Shown here: piece by piece, positions 15,992 to 24,284 of the stretch | Position numbering within the stretch: the first letter of the stretch is position 1 | How the letters are laid out: each line of letters starts with the position of its first letter | Source: Methylobacterium variabile | Lineage (GTDB): Bacteria; Pseudomonadota; Alphaproteobacteria; Rhizobiales; Beijerinckiaceae | Direction: 5' to 3' | Assembly: GCF_001043975.1 (NCBI RefSeq) | Contig: NZ_LABY01000151.1 | Coordinates: forward strand, 1-33,446 | Length of the DNA: 33,446 nt | Notes under the pieces: generated by a model | Databases searched by the model: none | Told to the model about the DNA's origin: nothing | Seen by the model: only the letters and a program-made list of their open reading frames with translations | Made by a program: the position numbers and the translations under genes

Positions 15992-17422
15992 CTACGCGGC
16001 GCCGGATCCCGGCCCGGGCGGGAGGCTGATCCTGGCCCGCAGGCCGCGTCCGCCGGCGCCCGGGTGGAGCGTGACGGTGCCGCCGAGACGCGCGACGAAG
16101 GCCTGGACGATGGCGAGGCCGAGCCCGCTCCCGCCGGGATCGCCGGGCCGCTCGAGGCGGTGGAAGCGCTCGAACACCCGCCCGTACTGGTCCTCCGGGA
16201 TGCCGGGGCCGTCGTCCTCCACCTCGAGGCGGCAGGAAGGACCGTCCGGCCCCGCCTCGGTCGCGACCGAGACCCGGACGTGGCCGCCGGAATGGTTGTA
16301 CCGGATGGCGTTGTCGATCAGGTTGCGCAGGGCCTCCTCGAGCAGGAACGGCTCCGCCGGGATCGTGACCGGCGCCTCCGGGCCGTCGAAGGACAGCGTG
16401 ACGCGGCGCTGCCGGGCGACCCCGACGAGGTCGAGGGCGGTGTCCCGGGCGAGCGCGACGACGTCGGTCTCGGCCGCCTGGACCCTGCGGGCCGCGCCCT
16501 CCTCCGACACGACCAGAGTGAGGAGCTGCGTGATGAGCCGGTCGAGGCGGTCGACCGCTCCGTCGATGTCGGCCCGCGAGGAGCGCCAGCCTTCGCTGCC
16601 CGGCGGCTGCCGGTCGAGCAGCCGGAGGTGGGTCTTCAGGATGGCGACGGGCGTGCGCAGCTGGTGCGACGCGTCCGCGGTGAACCGGCGCAGGACCGTC
16701 ATCGCCTGGTTGAGCTGGGACAGGAGCTCGTTCAGGGCCTCGACGAAGGGCAGGGCCTCCCGCGGCACGCCGGCGACCGGGACGGCCGGCACCGGGCCCT
16801 GACCGTGGAAGCGGTGCTCGATCTCCCGGCGCAGGTCGTCGAGGGGCGCCAGGCCCATCCGCACGGAGAACCAGATCAGCAGGCTGCCGATCCCGGCGAG
16901 CGTCGCGCCCAGAGCCGTGAGCGCGAGGAGCATGCGCCGCGCGAGCAGGTCGCGGTCGTGCGTGGTCTCGGCGACCTGGACGAGGGCGGCGTGCCGGGTG
17001 ATGTAGATCGGCTTGAGCATCGCCCCGATGCGGACGCGCTGGCCGCGGAAGACCGCGTCGCGGTAGACCAGCGTCTCGGGCGGGGGCATGCGCTCGGGGA
17101 GCGGCAGGTCCGGGTAGCCCGTCACGAAGGCCCGGTCGTCGGTGACGCTGTAGAAGATGCTGTCGCGCTGGGTGTTCGACAGCATGGCGAAGGCCGCGGA
17201 GGGCAGGTCGAGCGTCACCTGGCCGTCCTGCACCGAGAGGCGCTCGGCGATGGACAGGATCGCGCCGGCCAGCACGCGGTCGTAGGCGTTGGTCGCGAAG
17301 GTGCCGACGAACCAGGTCCCGCCGATGCCGAGCAGCACGGCGAGCGCCGCCATCGGGACCATCAGGTAGGCGGCGACGCGGACGCGCAGCGACCGGGCGG
17401 CGGGGCCGCGCGGCCTCCTCAC
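15992..17422 (-). CDS. Sensor histidine kinase (TctE-like)
   Basis: The 476-residue inner-membrane kinase has a first membrane helix at about 15-40, a periplasmic sensor segment (about 42-165), a second helix (165-187), then a HAMP-like linker. The phospho-acceptor is H253 in ADASHQLRTPVAILK; the N-box N371 lies in LRNLIDNAIRYN, with DDGPGIP (403-409) and GSGLGLAI (431-438) completing the ATPase. The periplasmic domain resembles the 2CSK_N type found in TctE, which senses carboxylates. It starts with GTG at 17422, overlapping the regulator's stop as GTGA, so both are translationally coupled. The pair is divergent from an ABC importer and probably controls it. Confidence 0.92.
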   Translation of the reverse strand: MRRPRGPAARSLRVRVAAYLMVPMAALAVLLGIGGTWFVGTFATNAYDRVLAGAILSIAERLSVQDGQVTLDLPSAAFAMLSNTQRDSIFYSVTDDRAFVTGYPDLPLPERMPPPETLVYRDAVFRGQRVRIGAMLKPIYITRHAALVQVAETTHDRDLLARRMLLALTALGATLAGIGSLLIWFSVRMGLAPLDDLRREIEHRFHGQGPVPAVPVAGVPREALPFVEALNELLSQLNQAMTVLRRFTADASHQLRTPVAILKTHLRLLDRQPPGSEGWRSSRADIDGAVDRLDRLITQLLTLVVSEEGAARRVQAAETDVVALARDTALDLVGVARQRRVTLSFDGPEAPVTIPAEPFLLEEALRNLIDNAIRYNHSGGHVRVSVATEAGPDGPSCRLEVEDDGPGIPEDQYGRVFERFHRLERPGDPGGSGLGLAIVQAFVARLGGTVTLHPGAGGRGLRARISLPPGPGSGAA

Positions 17423-18102
17423 CGGCCGTCCTCGGGCCCGCCCGGCTCGATCAGGTAGCCGAGGCCGCGCATGGTCACGATCCGGGGGCCGGACGGGCCG
17501 AAATGCCGGCGCAGGCGCGCCACGTAGACCTCGATCGCGTTCGGCGAGGTCTCCTCGTCGGTGCCGAACACCTCGGCCACGAGGCGCTCCTTCGTCACCA
17601 CGCGGCCCGCCCGGGTGATGAGCGATTCGAGAATCGCGAGCTCGCGCTTGCGCAGCGGCAGGACGCGGCCCGCCAGGGTCGCCACCTGGCCCGCGCGGTC
17701 GAGCACGAGGTCGGCGCAGGTCACGATCGGGTCGGGCCGGCCGCGTCCGCGCCGCACCAGGGCCCGCACCCGCGCCTCCAGCTCCGCCGGGTCGAAGGGC
17801 TTGGCCAAGTAGTCGTCGGCGCCGAGGTCGAGGCCGGCGACCCGGTCGTCCACGCTCGCACGCGCCGTGAGGATCATCACCGGCACCGTCAGGCCCGCCC
17901 GCCTGATCTCGCGCAGCACCGCGAGGCCCGACCCGTCGGGCAGGCCGAGATCGAGCACCACCAGCGCGTAGGCCTCGCGGCCCAGGAGCGGCAGGATTCC
18001 GGACCCGCCCGCCTCGTGATCGACGATGAACCCGCTGAGCCGCAGCGACGCGACGATGCCGCGGGCGAGGGCCTCGTCGTCCTCGACGATCAGGATCCGC
18101 AT
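17419..18102 (-). CDS. OmpR-family response regulator (TctD-like)
   Basis: The 227-residue regulator has a receiver domain with acidic pocket D8/D9, phospho-acceptor D51 in VVLDLGLPDGSG, T79 and K101 in LAKPFDP, and a C-terminal winged helix (about 125-222) with LRKRELAILESLITRAGRVVTKERL and NAIEVYVARLRRHF. It is phosphorylated by the kinase it overlaps and should bind the intergenic region up to 18306. The start at 18102 places MRILIVEDDE at the N-terminus, as usual for the family. Its presumed target is the importer operon starting at 18307; this follows the common TctDE-with-transporter layout. Confidence 0.93.
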   Translation of the reverse strand: MRILIVEDDEALARGIVASLRLSGFIVDHEAGGSGILPLLGREAYALVVLDLGLPDGSGLAVLREIRRAGLTVPVMILTARASVDDRVAGLDLGADDYLAKPFDPAELEARVRALVRRGRGRPDPIVTCADLVLDRAGQVATLAGRVLPLRKRELAILESLITRAGRVVTKERLVAEVFGTDEETSPNAIEVYVARLRRHFGPSGPRIVTMRGLGYLIEPGGPEDGR

Positions 18103-18306
18103 CGGTCGTCCATCCTCCGCGTCCCGCGGCGCGTTCCGGCCGCTCGCGCCGCCCCCACGCTTAGACCATTGTTTCCCGGGTCAGGGACCGGCCGCGCTCG
18201 AGGCCCGCCGCGCGCCGTCTCCTTGTCAGGATGATGAAAGCTCGGAGGGTTAACGTCCTCATCGACGGGTGCGCGCGCAGACGCACCGTGTTGATGGGAG
18301 GATTGC
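18103..18306. promoter_or_regulatory. Divergent promoter region, regulator versus importer
   Basis: This 204-bp space must contain promoters for both directions. The least GC-rich part is at 18221-18256 (cttgtcaggatgatgaaag at 18222-18240, then gagggttaacg) and is where I would expect regulator binding close to the importer promoter. The importer gene has a ribosome site GGGAGG at about 18296. No consensus promoter is certain. Confidence 0.45.
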
Positions 18307-19401
18307 ATGAAGACGCGGCTCACCGCCACACTCGCCCTGATGATCGCGGGTGCGCCCGCCGCCCTGGCGCAGGCCGTTCCTCAGGGATATCCGGCCTCCT
18401 ACAGCCAGGTCATCGAGGCCGCCCACAAGGAGGGCGCGCTCTCGATCTACGCCACCGCCGATGCGTCCGAGGTGTCCGATCTTCTGACCCAGTTCCGGGC
18501 GCTCTACCCGAAGCTGAAGGTCGAGTACGCCGACCAGAACTCGACCGAGCTCTACAGCCGCTACGTCGCCGAGGCCGCCGCCGGCGCGACCGCGGACTTC
18601 ATCTGGTCCTCGGCGATGGACCTGCAGATCAAGCTCGTCAACGACGGCTACGCCCTGACCTACGCCTCGCCCGAGAAGGACGCGCTGCCGGACTGGGCCA
18701 AGTGGAAGGACCAGGCCTACGGCACCACCGCCGAGCCGATCGTCTTCGCCTACAACAGCCGCCTCGTGCCCGAGGCCGAGGTGCCGCGTGACCACGCCGC
18801 CTTCGCCAAGCTCCTGACCCAGAAGAAGGACACCTACAAGGGCAAGGTCACGTCCTACGACCCCGAGCGTTCCGGCGTCGGATTCCTGTACGTCACCCAG
18901 GACGTGCAGGTCAGCCCGCAGGTGACCTGGGACACCGTGAAGGCGATGGGCCAGGCCGGGGCCAAGTTCTACACCTCGACCGGGGCGATGATGGAACGCG
19001 TGGTCTCGGGCGAGCACACGCTGGCCTACAACATGATCGGCTCCTACGTCCTGCAGCGCAACCGCAAGGACCCAGCCCTCGGCTACGTCCTGCCGAAGGA
19101 CTACACGCTGGTGATGTCGCGCATCGCCTTCGTGTCGGCGAAGGCCAAGAACCCGAACGCGGCCAAGCTCTTCCTCGACTTCCTGCTGTCGAAGGCGGCC
19201 CAGGTCGAGCTCGCCAAGAAGGCGATGACCTCGGTGCGCACCGACCTGCAGGACACCCACGGCATCACCAGCCTGCCGGGCGCCCGCGACGTCACCCTGC
19301 GGCCGATCCGCGTCGGGCCCGAGCTGCTGACCCAGCTCGACCAGATCACGCGGCTGCGCTTCATCAAGCAGTGGCAGAAGACGCTCGCGTCAACGAACTG
19401 A
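18307..19401 (+). CDS. Fbp/Afu-type ABC substrate-binding protein
   Basis: The 364-residue periplasmic protein has a Sec signal peptide (1-21, ending ALA-QA) and a type II binding-protein fold: EGALSIYATADASEV, LKVEYADQNSTELYSRY, AAGATADFIWSSAMD, EPIVFAYNSRLV, and RIAFVSAKAKNPNAAKLFLDFLLS. Such proteins are often labelled iron(III)-binding, but the paired tyrosines that hold iron in FbpA are not apparent: the corresponding stretch is LAYNMIGSYVLQR. Relatives without them bind sugar phosphates, phosphonates or other organic anions. The TctDE-like regulators alongside also point to an organic anion. It leads a three-gene operon, with the permease 7 bp downstream. Confidence 0.88.
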   Translation: MKTRLTATLALMIAGAPAALAQAVPQGYPASYSQVIEAAHKEGALSIYATADASEVSDLLTQFRALYPKLKVEYADQNSTELYSRYVAEAAAGATADFIWSSAMDLQIKLVNDGYALTYASPEKDALPDWAKWKDQAYGTTAEPIVFAYNSRLVPEAEVPRDHAAFAKLLTQKKDTYKGKVTSYDPERSGVGFLYVTQDVQVSPQVTWDTVKAMGQAGAKFYTSTGAMMERVVSGEHTLAYNMIGSYVLQRNRKDPALGYVLPKDYTLVMSRIAFVSAKAKNPNAAKLFLDFLLSKAAQVELAKKAMTSVRTDLQDTHGITSLPGARDVTLRPIRVGPELLTQLDQITRLRFIKQWQKTLASTN

Positions 19402-19408
19402 GACTCCG

Positions 19409-21079
19409 ATGTCCAAGCCGTTCCGCATCGCGATCATCCTCGCGACCACGCTGATGATCCTCGGGCCCGTGGGCCTGGTCATCTATCAGAGCTTCCTCAG
19501 CGGCCCGTTCTTCCAGCCGTCGAGCACCTTCACCCTGCAGGCCTACGAGTTCGTCCTGTTCGAGGAGGACGATTTTCGCGATGCCTTCGTCAATTCGGCG
19601 ATCATTGCGACAGGCATGACCGCGATCGCGGTACCGCTCGGCTGCATCATGGCGTTCCTGCTCGTCCGCACCGACCTGCCGGGCCGCCGCTTCATCGAGC
19701 CGCTCGTGCTCGTGCCGATGTTCGTGTCCTCGGTGGTGCTGGCCTTCGGCTTCGTCGTGGCGCTCGGCCCGGTCGGCATCGTCAGCGTCTGGGTGAAGGG
19801 GCTCGTCGGCACCATCCCCTGGTACCTGTACTCGAAGACCGCGCTCATCCTCATCGCGGGGCTCACCCACGTGCCCCACGTCTTCCTCTACGCCTCGTCG
19901 GCCCTGCGCTCGCTCGGCTCCGACGTCGAGGAGGCCGCCCGCTCGTCGGGCGCCGGGCCTTTACGGGTCGCGCTGACCGTCAGCCTGCCGATGATCATGC
20001 CGAGCATCCTCTACGCGACGGTGCTGGTGTTCTTCCTCGGCTTCGAGCTGTTCGGCCTGCCGCTGGTGCTCGGCGACCCCGAGCGGATCCTGGTGCTCGC
20101 GACCTACCTCTACAAGCTCACGAACAAGCTCGGCACCCCGTCCTACGACCTGATGGCCGTCGTCGTCGTGGCGATCATCTTCGTGACGCTGCCGCTGGTC
20201 TACACGCAGCGCAAGCTGCTCGCCGCCGCCAACCGCTACGTCGCGGTCAAGGGCAAGGCGAGCGCCCAGAAGCCGCTCGCCATCGGTGCCTGGCGCTGGC
20301 CGGCGGCCGCGCTGATCGTCGCCTGGCTCGGCTTCACCGTGGTGATCCCGGTCACCGCGCTGGTGCTGCGCTCGTTCCTCTCCACCTGGGGCGAGGGCGT
20401 GGCGATCTGGCCGAACCTGACGCTCAACCACTTCCGCGAGCTGATGCACTACCCGAACCTGGTCCGGGGCATCGTCAACACCCTGCTCATCGCCTCGGTC
20501 GGCGGCGCGCTGTCGGTGGGCTTCTACGCCCTCGCCAACCTCGCTCTCCACCGCTGGCGCTCGCGCTGGACGAGCCTGATGGACTACCTCGTGCTGGTGC
20601 CGCGCGCCATGCCGGGGCTGATCGCCGGCCTCGCGATGTTCTGGGTGTTCCTGTTCACCCCGTTCCTGCAACCCCTGCGGCAGACCCTGTTCAGCCTGTG
20701 GCTCGCCTACACGCTGGTCTGGCTCGCCTACGGCATGCGTCTGGTGAGCGCCTCGCTGCTCCAGATCGGCCCGGAGCTGGAAGAAGCCGGCCGGGTCGTC
20801 GGGGCCCGCCCCGCCCAGGTCAGCCGCGACGTCACCCTGCCGCTGATCAAGGCCGGCCTGATCGGCTCCTGGGTGCTGATCTTCGTGACCTTCATCCGCG
20901 AGTACTCGACCGGCGTCTACCTGCTCAGCCCCGGCACCGAGGTCATCGGCTCGCTCCTGGTCTCGCTCTGGGGCACCGGCGCCGTCGACCTCGTCACCGC
21001 CCTCTCCACCGTCAACCTCGCCCTCATCCTCGTCGGCCTCGGGCTGATGTACGCCCTCGGGAACAAGCGTCATGCCTAA
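19409..21079 (+). CDS. Fbp-type ABC permease, two fused membrane domains
   Basis: The 556-residue inner-membrane protein contains two binding-protein-dependent permease domains in one chain. The first EAA loop is EEAARSSGAGPLRVALTVSLP (about residues 175-195) and the second is EEAGRVVGARPAQVSRDVTLP (about 460-480), each contacting one ATPase subunit. About twelve membrane helices are recognisable, with a cytoplasmic linker at RKLLAAANRYVAVKGK in the middle. The gene begins 7 bp after the binding-protein stop, and its end overlaps the ATPase start by 8 bp. Fused double permeases are normal for the Fbp/Afu class. Confidence 0.93.
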   Translation: MSKPFRIAIILATTLMILGPVGLVIYQSFLSGPFFQPSSTFTLQAYEFVLFEEDDFRDAFVNSAIIATGMTAIAVPLGCIMAFLLVRTDLPGRRFIEPLVLVPMFVSSVVLAFGFVVALGPVGIVSVWVKGLVGTIPWYLYSKTALILIAGLTHVPHVFLYASSALRSLGSDVEEAARSSGAGPLRVALTVSLPMIMPSILYATVLVFFLGFELFGLPLVLGDPERILVLATYLYKLTNKLGTPSYDLMAVVVVAIIFVTLPLVYTQRKLLAAANRYVAVKGKASAQKPLAIGAWRWPAAALIVAWLGFTVVIPVTALVLRSFLSTWGEGVAIWPNLTLNHFRELMHYPNLVRGIVNTLLIASVGGALSVGFYALANLALHRWRSRWTSLMDYLVLVPRAMPGLIAGLAMFWVFLFTPFLQPLRQTLFSLWLAYTLVWLAYGMRLVSASLLQIGPELEEAGRVVGARPAQVSRDVTLPLIKAGLIGSWVLIFVTFIREYSTGVYLLSPGTEVIGSLLVSLWGTGAVDLVTALSTVNLALILVGLGLMYALGNKRHA

Positions 21080-22136
21080 GCTCACCATCGACGACCTCCA
21101 TCTCCGCTACGGCACCGTCGAGATCCTCAAGGGCATCGACGCGAAGTTCGAGGAAGGCTCCGTGGTGTGCCTCCTCGGGCGGTCGGGCAGCGGCAAGACC
21201 ACGCTCTTGCGCTCGATCGCCGGCCTGGAGGAGCCCTATCGCGGGGCGATCCGCATCGACGGGCGCCCGGTCTACGACGCGGGAAGCGGCACCAACCTGC
21301 CGCCCGAGAAGCGCGACCTCGGCTTCGTGTTCCAGTCCTACGCGCTGTGGCCGCACAAGACCGTGTTCGAGAACGTCGCCTACGGCCTGCGCCTGCGCGG
21401 CCAGTCGAAGGCCGAGCTGCAGCCGAAGGTCCAGGCGGCCCTCGACGGCGTCGGCCTCGGCGCGCTGGCCGAGCGCTATCCCTCGCAGCTCTCGGGCGGC
21501 CAGCAGCAGCGCGTCGCCATCGCCCGCGCCCTCGTCTACGAGCCGCCGGTGATCCTGCTCGACGAGCCGCTGTCGAACCTCGACGCCAAGCTGCGCGAGG
21601 AGGCCCGGATCTGGATCCGCGCCCTCATCAAGCGGCGCGGCATCACGGCGGTCTTCGTCACCCACGATCAGGCCGAGGCGCTCGCCATCGCCGATCAGGT
21701 CGTGCTCCTCGACGGCGGGCGCCTCGTCCAGTCGGGCACCCCGGAGGACCTCTACGAGCGGCCCGAGACCCTGTTCGCCTCGGAGTTCATGGGGACCAAC
21801 AACACCCTCTCGGTCACCCTCCGGGAGCGGCGCGCCGGGCGGGCCCTGGTCGAGCTCGGCGGCCAGCCTCTGTGGGGCGTCGACCGGTCCGGCGCCGACG
21901 GAGGGAAGGCCGGCAGCCAGACCAAGGGCGTGATCCGGATTGAGGCCGTGCGCATCGTCGACGGCGCCGGCGAGAACCGGGTGCCGGCCGAGTACGAGAC
22001 CTCGATCTATCTCGGCAACCAGTTCGAGCACCTCTTCCGCTGCGGCGACCAGACGATCCGCCTCGTCTCCGACCGGCGGACCGGCCCCGGGCGGCACTGG
22101 CTCGAATGCCCGCCCGAGCGGCTCTGGGTGTTCTGA
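21072..22136 (+). CDS. Fbp-type ABC importer ATP-binding protein
   Basis: The 354-residue ATPase has Walker A GRSGSGKTT (36-44), Q-loop in FVFQSYALWPHKTVFENV, signature LSGGQQQR (140-147), Walker B ILLDEP (161-166) and the switch histidine in VTHDQAEA. Residues from about 240 form a TOBE-like regulatory domain containing GVIRIEAVRIV. This layout is that of the FbpC/PotA/UgpC ATPases. It overlaps the permease gene by 8 bp, suggesting coupled translation. It is the last gene of the operon; a strong hairpin begins 9 bp after its stop. Confidence 0.94.
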   Translation: MPKLTIDDLHLRYGTVEILKGIDAKFEEGSVVCLLGRSGSGKTTLLRSIAGLEEPYRGAIRIDGRPVYDAGSGTNLPPEKRDLGFVFQSYALWPHKTVFENVAYGLRLRGQSKAELQPKVQAALDGVGLGALAERYPSQLSGGQQQRVAIARALVYEPPVILLDEPLSNLDAKLREEARIWIRALIKRRGITAVFVTHDQAEALAIADQVVLLDGGRLVQSGTPEDLYERPETLFASEFMGTNNTLSVTLRERRAGRALVELGGQPLWGVDRSGADGGKAGSQTKGVIRIEAVRIVDGAGENRVPAEYETSIYLGNQFEHLFRCGDQTIRLVSDRRTGPGRHWLECPPERLWVF

Positions 22137-22145
22137 GTGCTCCTG

Positions 22146-22171
22146 GCGACCGCCCCGCAAGAGGCGGTCGC
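22146..22171 (+). terminator. Hairpin at the end of the Fbp-type operon
   Basis: GCGACCGCC, an 8-nt loop and GGCGGTCGC make a perfect 9-bp stem 9 bp after the ATPase stop. No T-run follows, as is common in very GC-rich genomes. It most likely marks the transcript end. Confidence 0.6.
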
Positions 22172-22636
22172 AGCCATGGCCGGCCTCCTCGCGACCGGCC
22201 GCCTCAACCTCCATGCCCGCACCCGGACCGCCCACGGGACACGCCGCGCCATCAAGTGCCGCGAACGCGCCTCGCACGCCGGCCTCCCGACGATCCGTTC
22301 GGGCACGCCCGGGACGCGCGTCTTCGACCTGAGTCGAACCCTGCTGGACCGCTATCGATTCGTGGCCAGCGGCCGCCCTGTATGGTCGCCGCTCAAGGAC
22401 CTCGATCCCGGCGCCGAGGCCATCGACACCTGCCTCCACGCGCGAGCGCAAGCCCACGTGACCGGACCGGAAGCGACCGACCCGAGGGAGATCAAGCGTG
22501 GCATTGGCGTCGGCATGGGCAGAGTGCTGCCCAAGCGGGCAGTGCCGCTGACGAAAACCAGGCAGTGCGACCGCGATCAGACCGGATGCCCACAATTTGA
22601 GCCTGATCGCGCGGGAACTTTTCCGCGCGTCTGCCT
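22172..22636. other. Gene-free upstream region of the urt operon
   Basis: A long open frame starts at the GTG right after the ATPase stop, but the product is Arg/Thr-rich, unlike any family I know, and runs out of frame into urtA, so I regard it as non-coding. The overlapping palindromes GGGCAG-AGTG-CTGCCC (22517-22532) and CTGCCC-AAGC-GGGCAG (22527-22542) lie 120-145 bp upstream of the predicted start point and are candidates for activator binding. Confidence 0.45.
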
Positions 22637-22652
22637 TGGCACGCCCCTTGCG
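22637..22652 (+). promoter_or_regulatory. Sigma-54 (-24/-12) promoter of urtABCDE
   Basis: TGGCACGCCCCTTGCG matches the RpoN consensus TGGCACRNNNNTTGCW except for the last, degenerate base. GG and GC are 12 bp apart. The start point would be near 22663, leaving a leader of about 24 nt before urtA. Nitrogen-controlled urt operons are known in several bacteria, so this agrees with gene function. Confidence 0.8.
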
Positions 22653-22686
22653 GAACAGCGTCTGGCCGCATCGGCCCAGGGAGACG

Positions 22687-23979
22687 ATGAACATGACGTG
22701 GAAGGGTTGGCTCTCGCGCGCCGCGGTCGCGGGCGGGTTGGCGCTCGGCACGCTGGCGACGACGGTCGCCTCGGCGCAGGAGACCATCAAGGTCGGCATC
22801 CTGCACTCGCTCTCGGGCACGATGGCGATCTCCGAGACGACGCTCAAAGACGTCATGCTGATGCTCATCGAGGAGCAGAATAAGAAGGGCGGCGTGCTGG
22901 GCAAGAAGCTCGAGGCCGTGGTCGTCGATCCGGCCTCGAACTGGCCGCTCTTCGCCGAGAAGGCGCGCGAGCTGATCGCCAAGGACAAGGTCTCGGCGGT
23001 GTTCGGCTGCTGGACCAGCGTGTCGCGCAAGTCCGTGCTGCCGGTGTTCAAGGAGCTGAACTCGATCCTGTTCTACCCCGTCCAGTACGAGGGCGAGGAG
23101 AGCGAGCGCAACGTGTTCTACACCGGCGCCGCCCCGAACCAGCAGGCGATCCCGGCCGTCGACTACCTGATGAAGGAGGAGAAGGTCGAGCGCTGGGTGC
23201 TGGAGGGCACGGACTACGTCTATCCCCGCACCACTAACAAGATCCTCGAGGCTTACCTGAAGGCCAAGGGCGTTAGACCTGAGGACATCTCGATCAACTA
23301 CACCCCGTTCGGTCAGTCCGACTGGCAGACCCGCGTCGCCGCGATCAAGAGCTTCGGCTCGGCCGGCAAGAAGACTGCGGTCGTCTCGACCATCAACGGC
23401 GACGCCAACGTGCCATTCTACAAGGAGCTGGCGAACCAGGGCATCAAGGCGACCGACATCCCGGTCGTGGCCTTCTCGGTCGGCGAGGAGGAGCTGGCCG
23501 GCATCGACACCAAGCCGCTCCTCGGCCACCTGGCGGCCTGGAACTACTTCATGTCGATCGACACGCCGGCTAACAAGGCGTTCATCGAGAAGTGGCACGC
23601 CTACACCAAGAACCCGAAGCGCGTCACCAACGACCCGATGGAGGCCCACTACATCGGCTTCAACATGTGGGTGAAGGCGGTCGAGAAGGCCGGCACCACC
23701 GATCCCGACAAGGTGATCGCGGCGCTGCCGGGCACCAAGCAGGACAACCTGACCGGCGGCACCTCGGAGATGCTGGCCAACCACCACATCACGAAGCCGG
23801 TCTTCATCGGCGAGATCAAGGACAACGGCCAGTTCGATGTGGTGTGGAAGACCGACGGCCTGATCCCCGGCGAGGCGTGGTCGAAGCAGCTCGAGGGCTC
23901 GAAGGAGCTTGAGGCCGATTGGGTCAAGCTGAATTGCGGCAACTACAACACCAAGACGAAGAAGTGCGGCGGCGCGTGA
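22687..23979 (+). CDS. urtA: Urea ABC transporter substrate-binding protein
   Basis: UrtA captures urea in the periplasm for the UrtBCDE importer. The 430-residue product has a Sec signal (about 1-31, ending VASA-QET) and the family pattern IKVGILHSLSGTMAISE, WTSVSRKSVLPVFKE, LFYPVQYEGEE, GAAPNQQAIPAVDYL, and DPMEAHYIGFNMWVKAVE. These are highly specific for UrtA within the branched-chain amino-acid binding family. The ATG at 22687 lies only 3 bp after AGGGAG; the next in-frame ATG at 22693 has a better spacing of 9 and may be the true start. It is first in the operon, behind a sigma-54 promoter, and separated from urtB by an unusual 305-bp structured spacer. Confidence 0.95.
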   Translation: MNMTWKGWLSRAAVAGGLALGTLATTVASAQETIKVGILHSLSGTMAISETTLKDVMLMLIEEQNKKGGVLGKKLEAVVVDPASNWPLFAEKARELIAKDKVSAVFGCWTSVSRKSVLPVFKELNSILFYPVQYEGEESERNVFYTGAAPNQQAIPAVDYLMKEEKVERWVLEGTDYVYPRTTNKILEAYLKAKGVRPEDISINYTPFGQSDWQTRVAAIKSFGSAGKKTAVVSTINGDANVPFYKELANQGIKATDIPVVAFSVGEEELAGIDTKPLLGHLAAWNYFMSIDTPANKAFIEKWHAYTKNPKRVTNDPMEAHYIGFNMWVKAVEKAGTTDPDKVIAALPGTKQDNLTGGTSEMLANHHITKPVFIGEIKDNGQFDVVWKTDGLIPGEAWSKQLEGSKELEADWVKLNCGNYNTKTKKCGGA

Positions 23980-23990
23980 GCGCCTGACGA

Positions 23991-24020
23991 CGGGCCTCTC
24001 TCCCACAGGGGAGAGGCCCG
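23991..24020 (+). terminator. Strong stem-loop directly after urtA
   Basis: CGGGCCTCTC pairs with GAGAGGCCCG, and the pairing extends with CCC/GGG around an ACA loop, with one bulged T. It starts 12 nt after the urtA stop. No T-run follows, so it may terminate in part or block 3' exonucleases, raising the level of urtA message over the rest of the operon. Confidence 0.6.
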
Positions 24021-24038
24021 AGAGGATGCCTCCCGGCT

Positions 24039-24202
24039 CCCCTTTCCCGGACGACTGGAACGCAGTGGAAGGAGATCCGGGATCCAGCAGAGGAAGTGCC
24101 GCGAAGCGGCTCTGCAGACTGCAGACGAGCGGACGCTTCGCGAGTTCTCGTGCTGGATCCCGGATCTCCTTCCGCTGACGCTGCAGTCGTCCGGGAAAGG
24201 GG
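24039..24202. repeat. Dispersed palindromic element, copy 2 (164 bp), inside the urt operon
   Basis: The end arms cccctttcccggacgactg and cagtcgtccgggaaagggg are perfect inverted repeats, and ggagatccgggatccagca pairs with tgctggatcccggatctcc. The centre (gaagcggctctgcag through ggacgcttcgcg) matches copy 1 at 12096-12267 in reverse orientation. As RNA it could fold into one very long hairpin between urtA and urtB. Confidence 0.8.
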
Positions 24203-24240
24203 TCGGTGCCTGAATCCAAAAGGTGCCGCCACCTCCACGG

Positions 24241-24260
24241 CCTCTTCCGCGAGGAAGAGG
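24241..24260 (+). promoter_or_regulatory. GCGA tetraloop hairpin just upstream of urtB
   Basis: CCTCTTCC-GCGA-GGAAGAGG is a perfect 8-bp stem capped by a GNRA tetraloop, ending 24 nt before the urtB ATG. The only Shine-Dalgarno-like bases (GGAAGAGG) are within the stem, so it could reduce or time translation of urtB. Confidence 0.5.
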
Positions 24261-24284
24261 ACAACCTTCTCCGGACAGTCCTGA

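Noticed and set aside
14301..16802. An 833-residue plus-strand open frame opposite the GH13 and kinase genes
   Set aside because: It is a shadow frame with repetitive Val/Glu/Asp/Gly composition, and it crosses the intergenic space of two well-supported genes.
18307..19401. Naming the binding protein FbpA (ferric iron)
   Set aside because: The paired tyrosines of the iron site are not apparent and the regulatory neighbours suggest an organic anion; only the family name is kept.
22137..22883. A 248-residue open frame starting at the GTG right after the importer ATPase stop
   Set aside because: Its product is Arg-rich, matches nothing known to me, contains the terminator hairpin and the sigma-54 promoter, and overlaps urtA out of frame.
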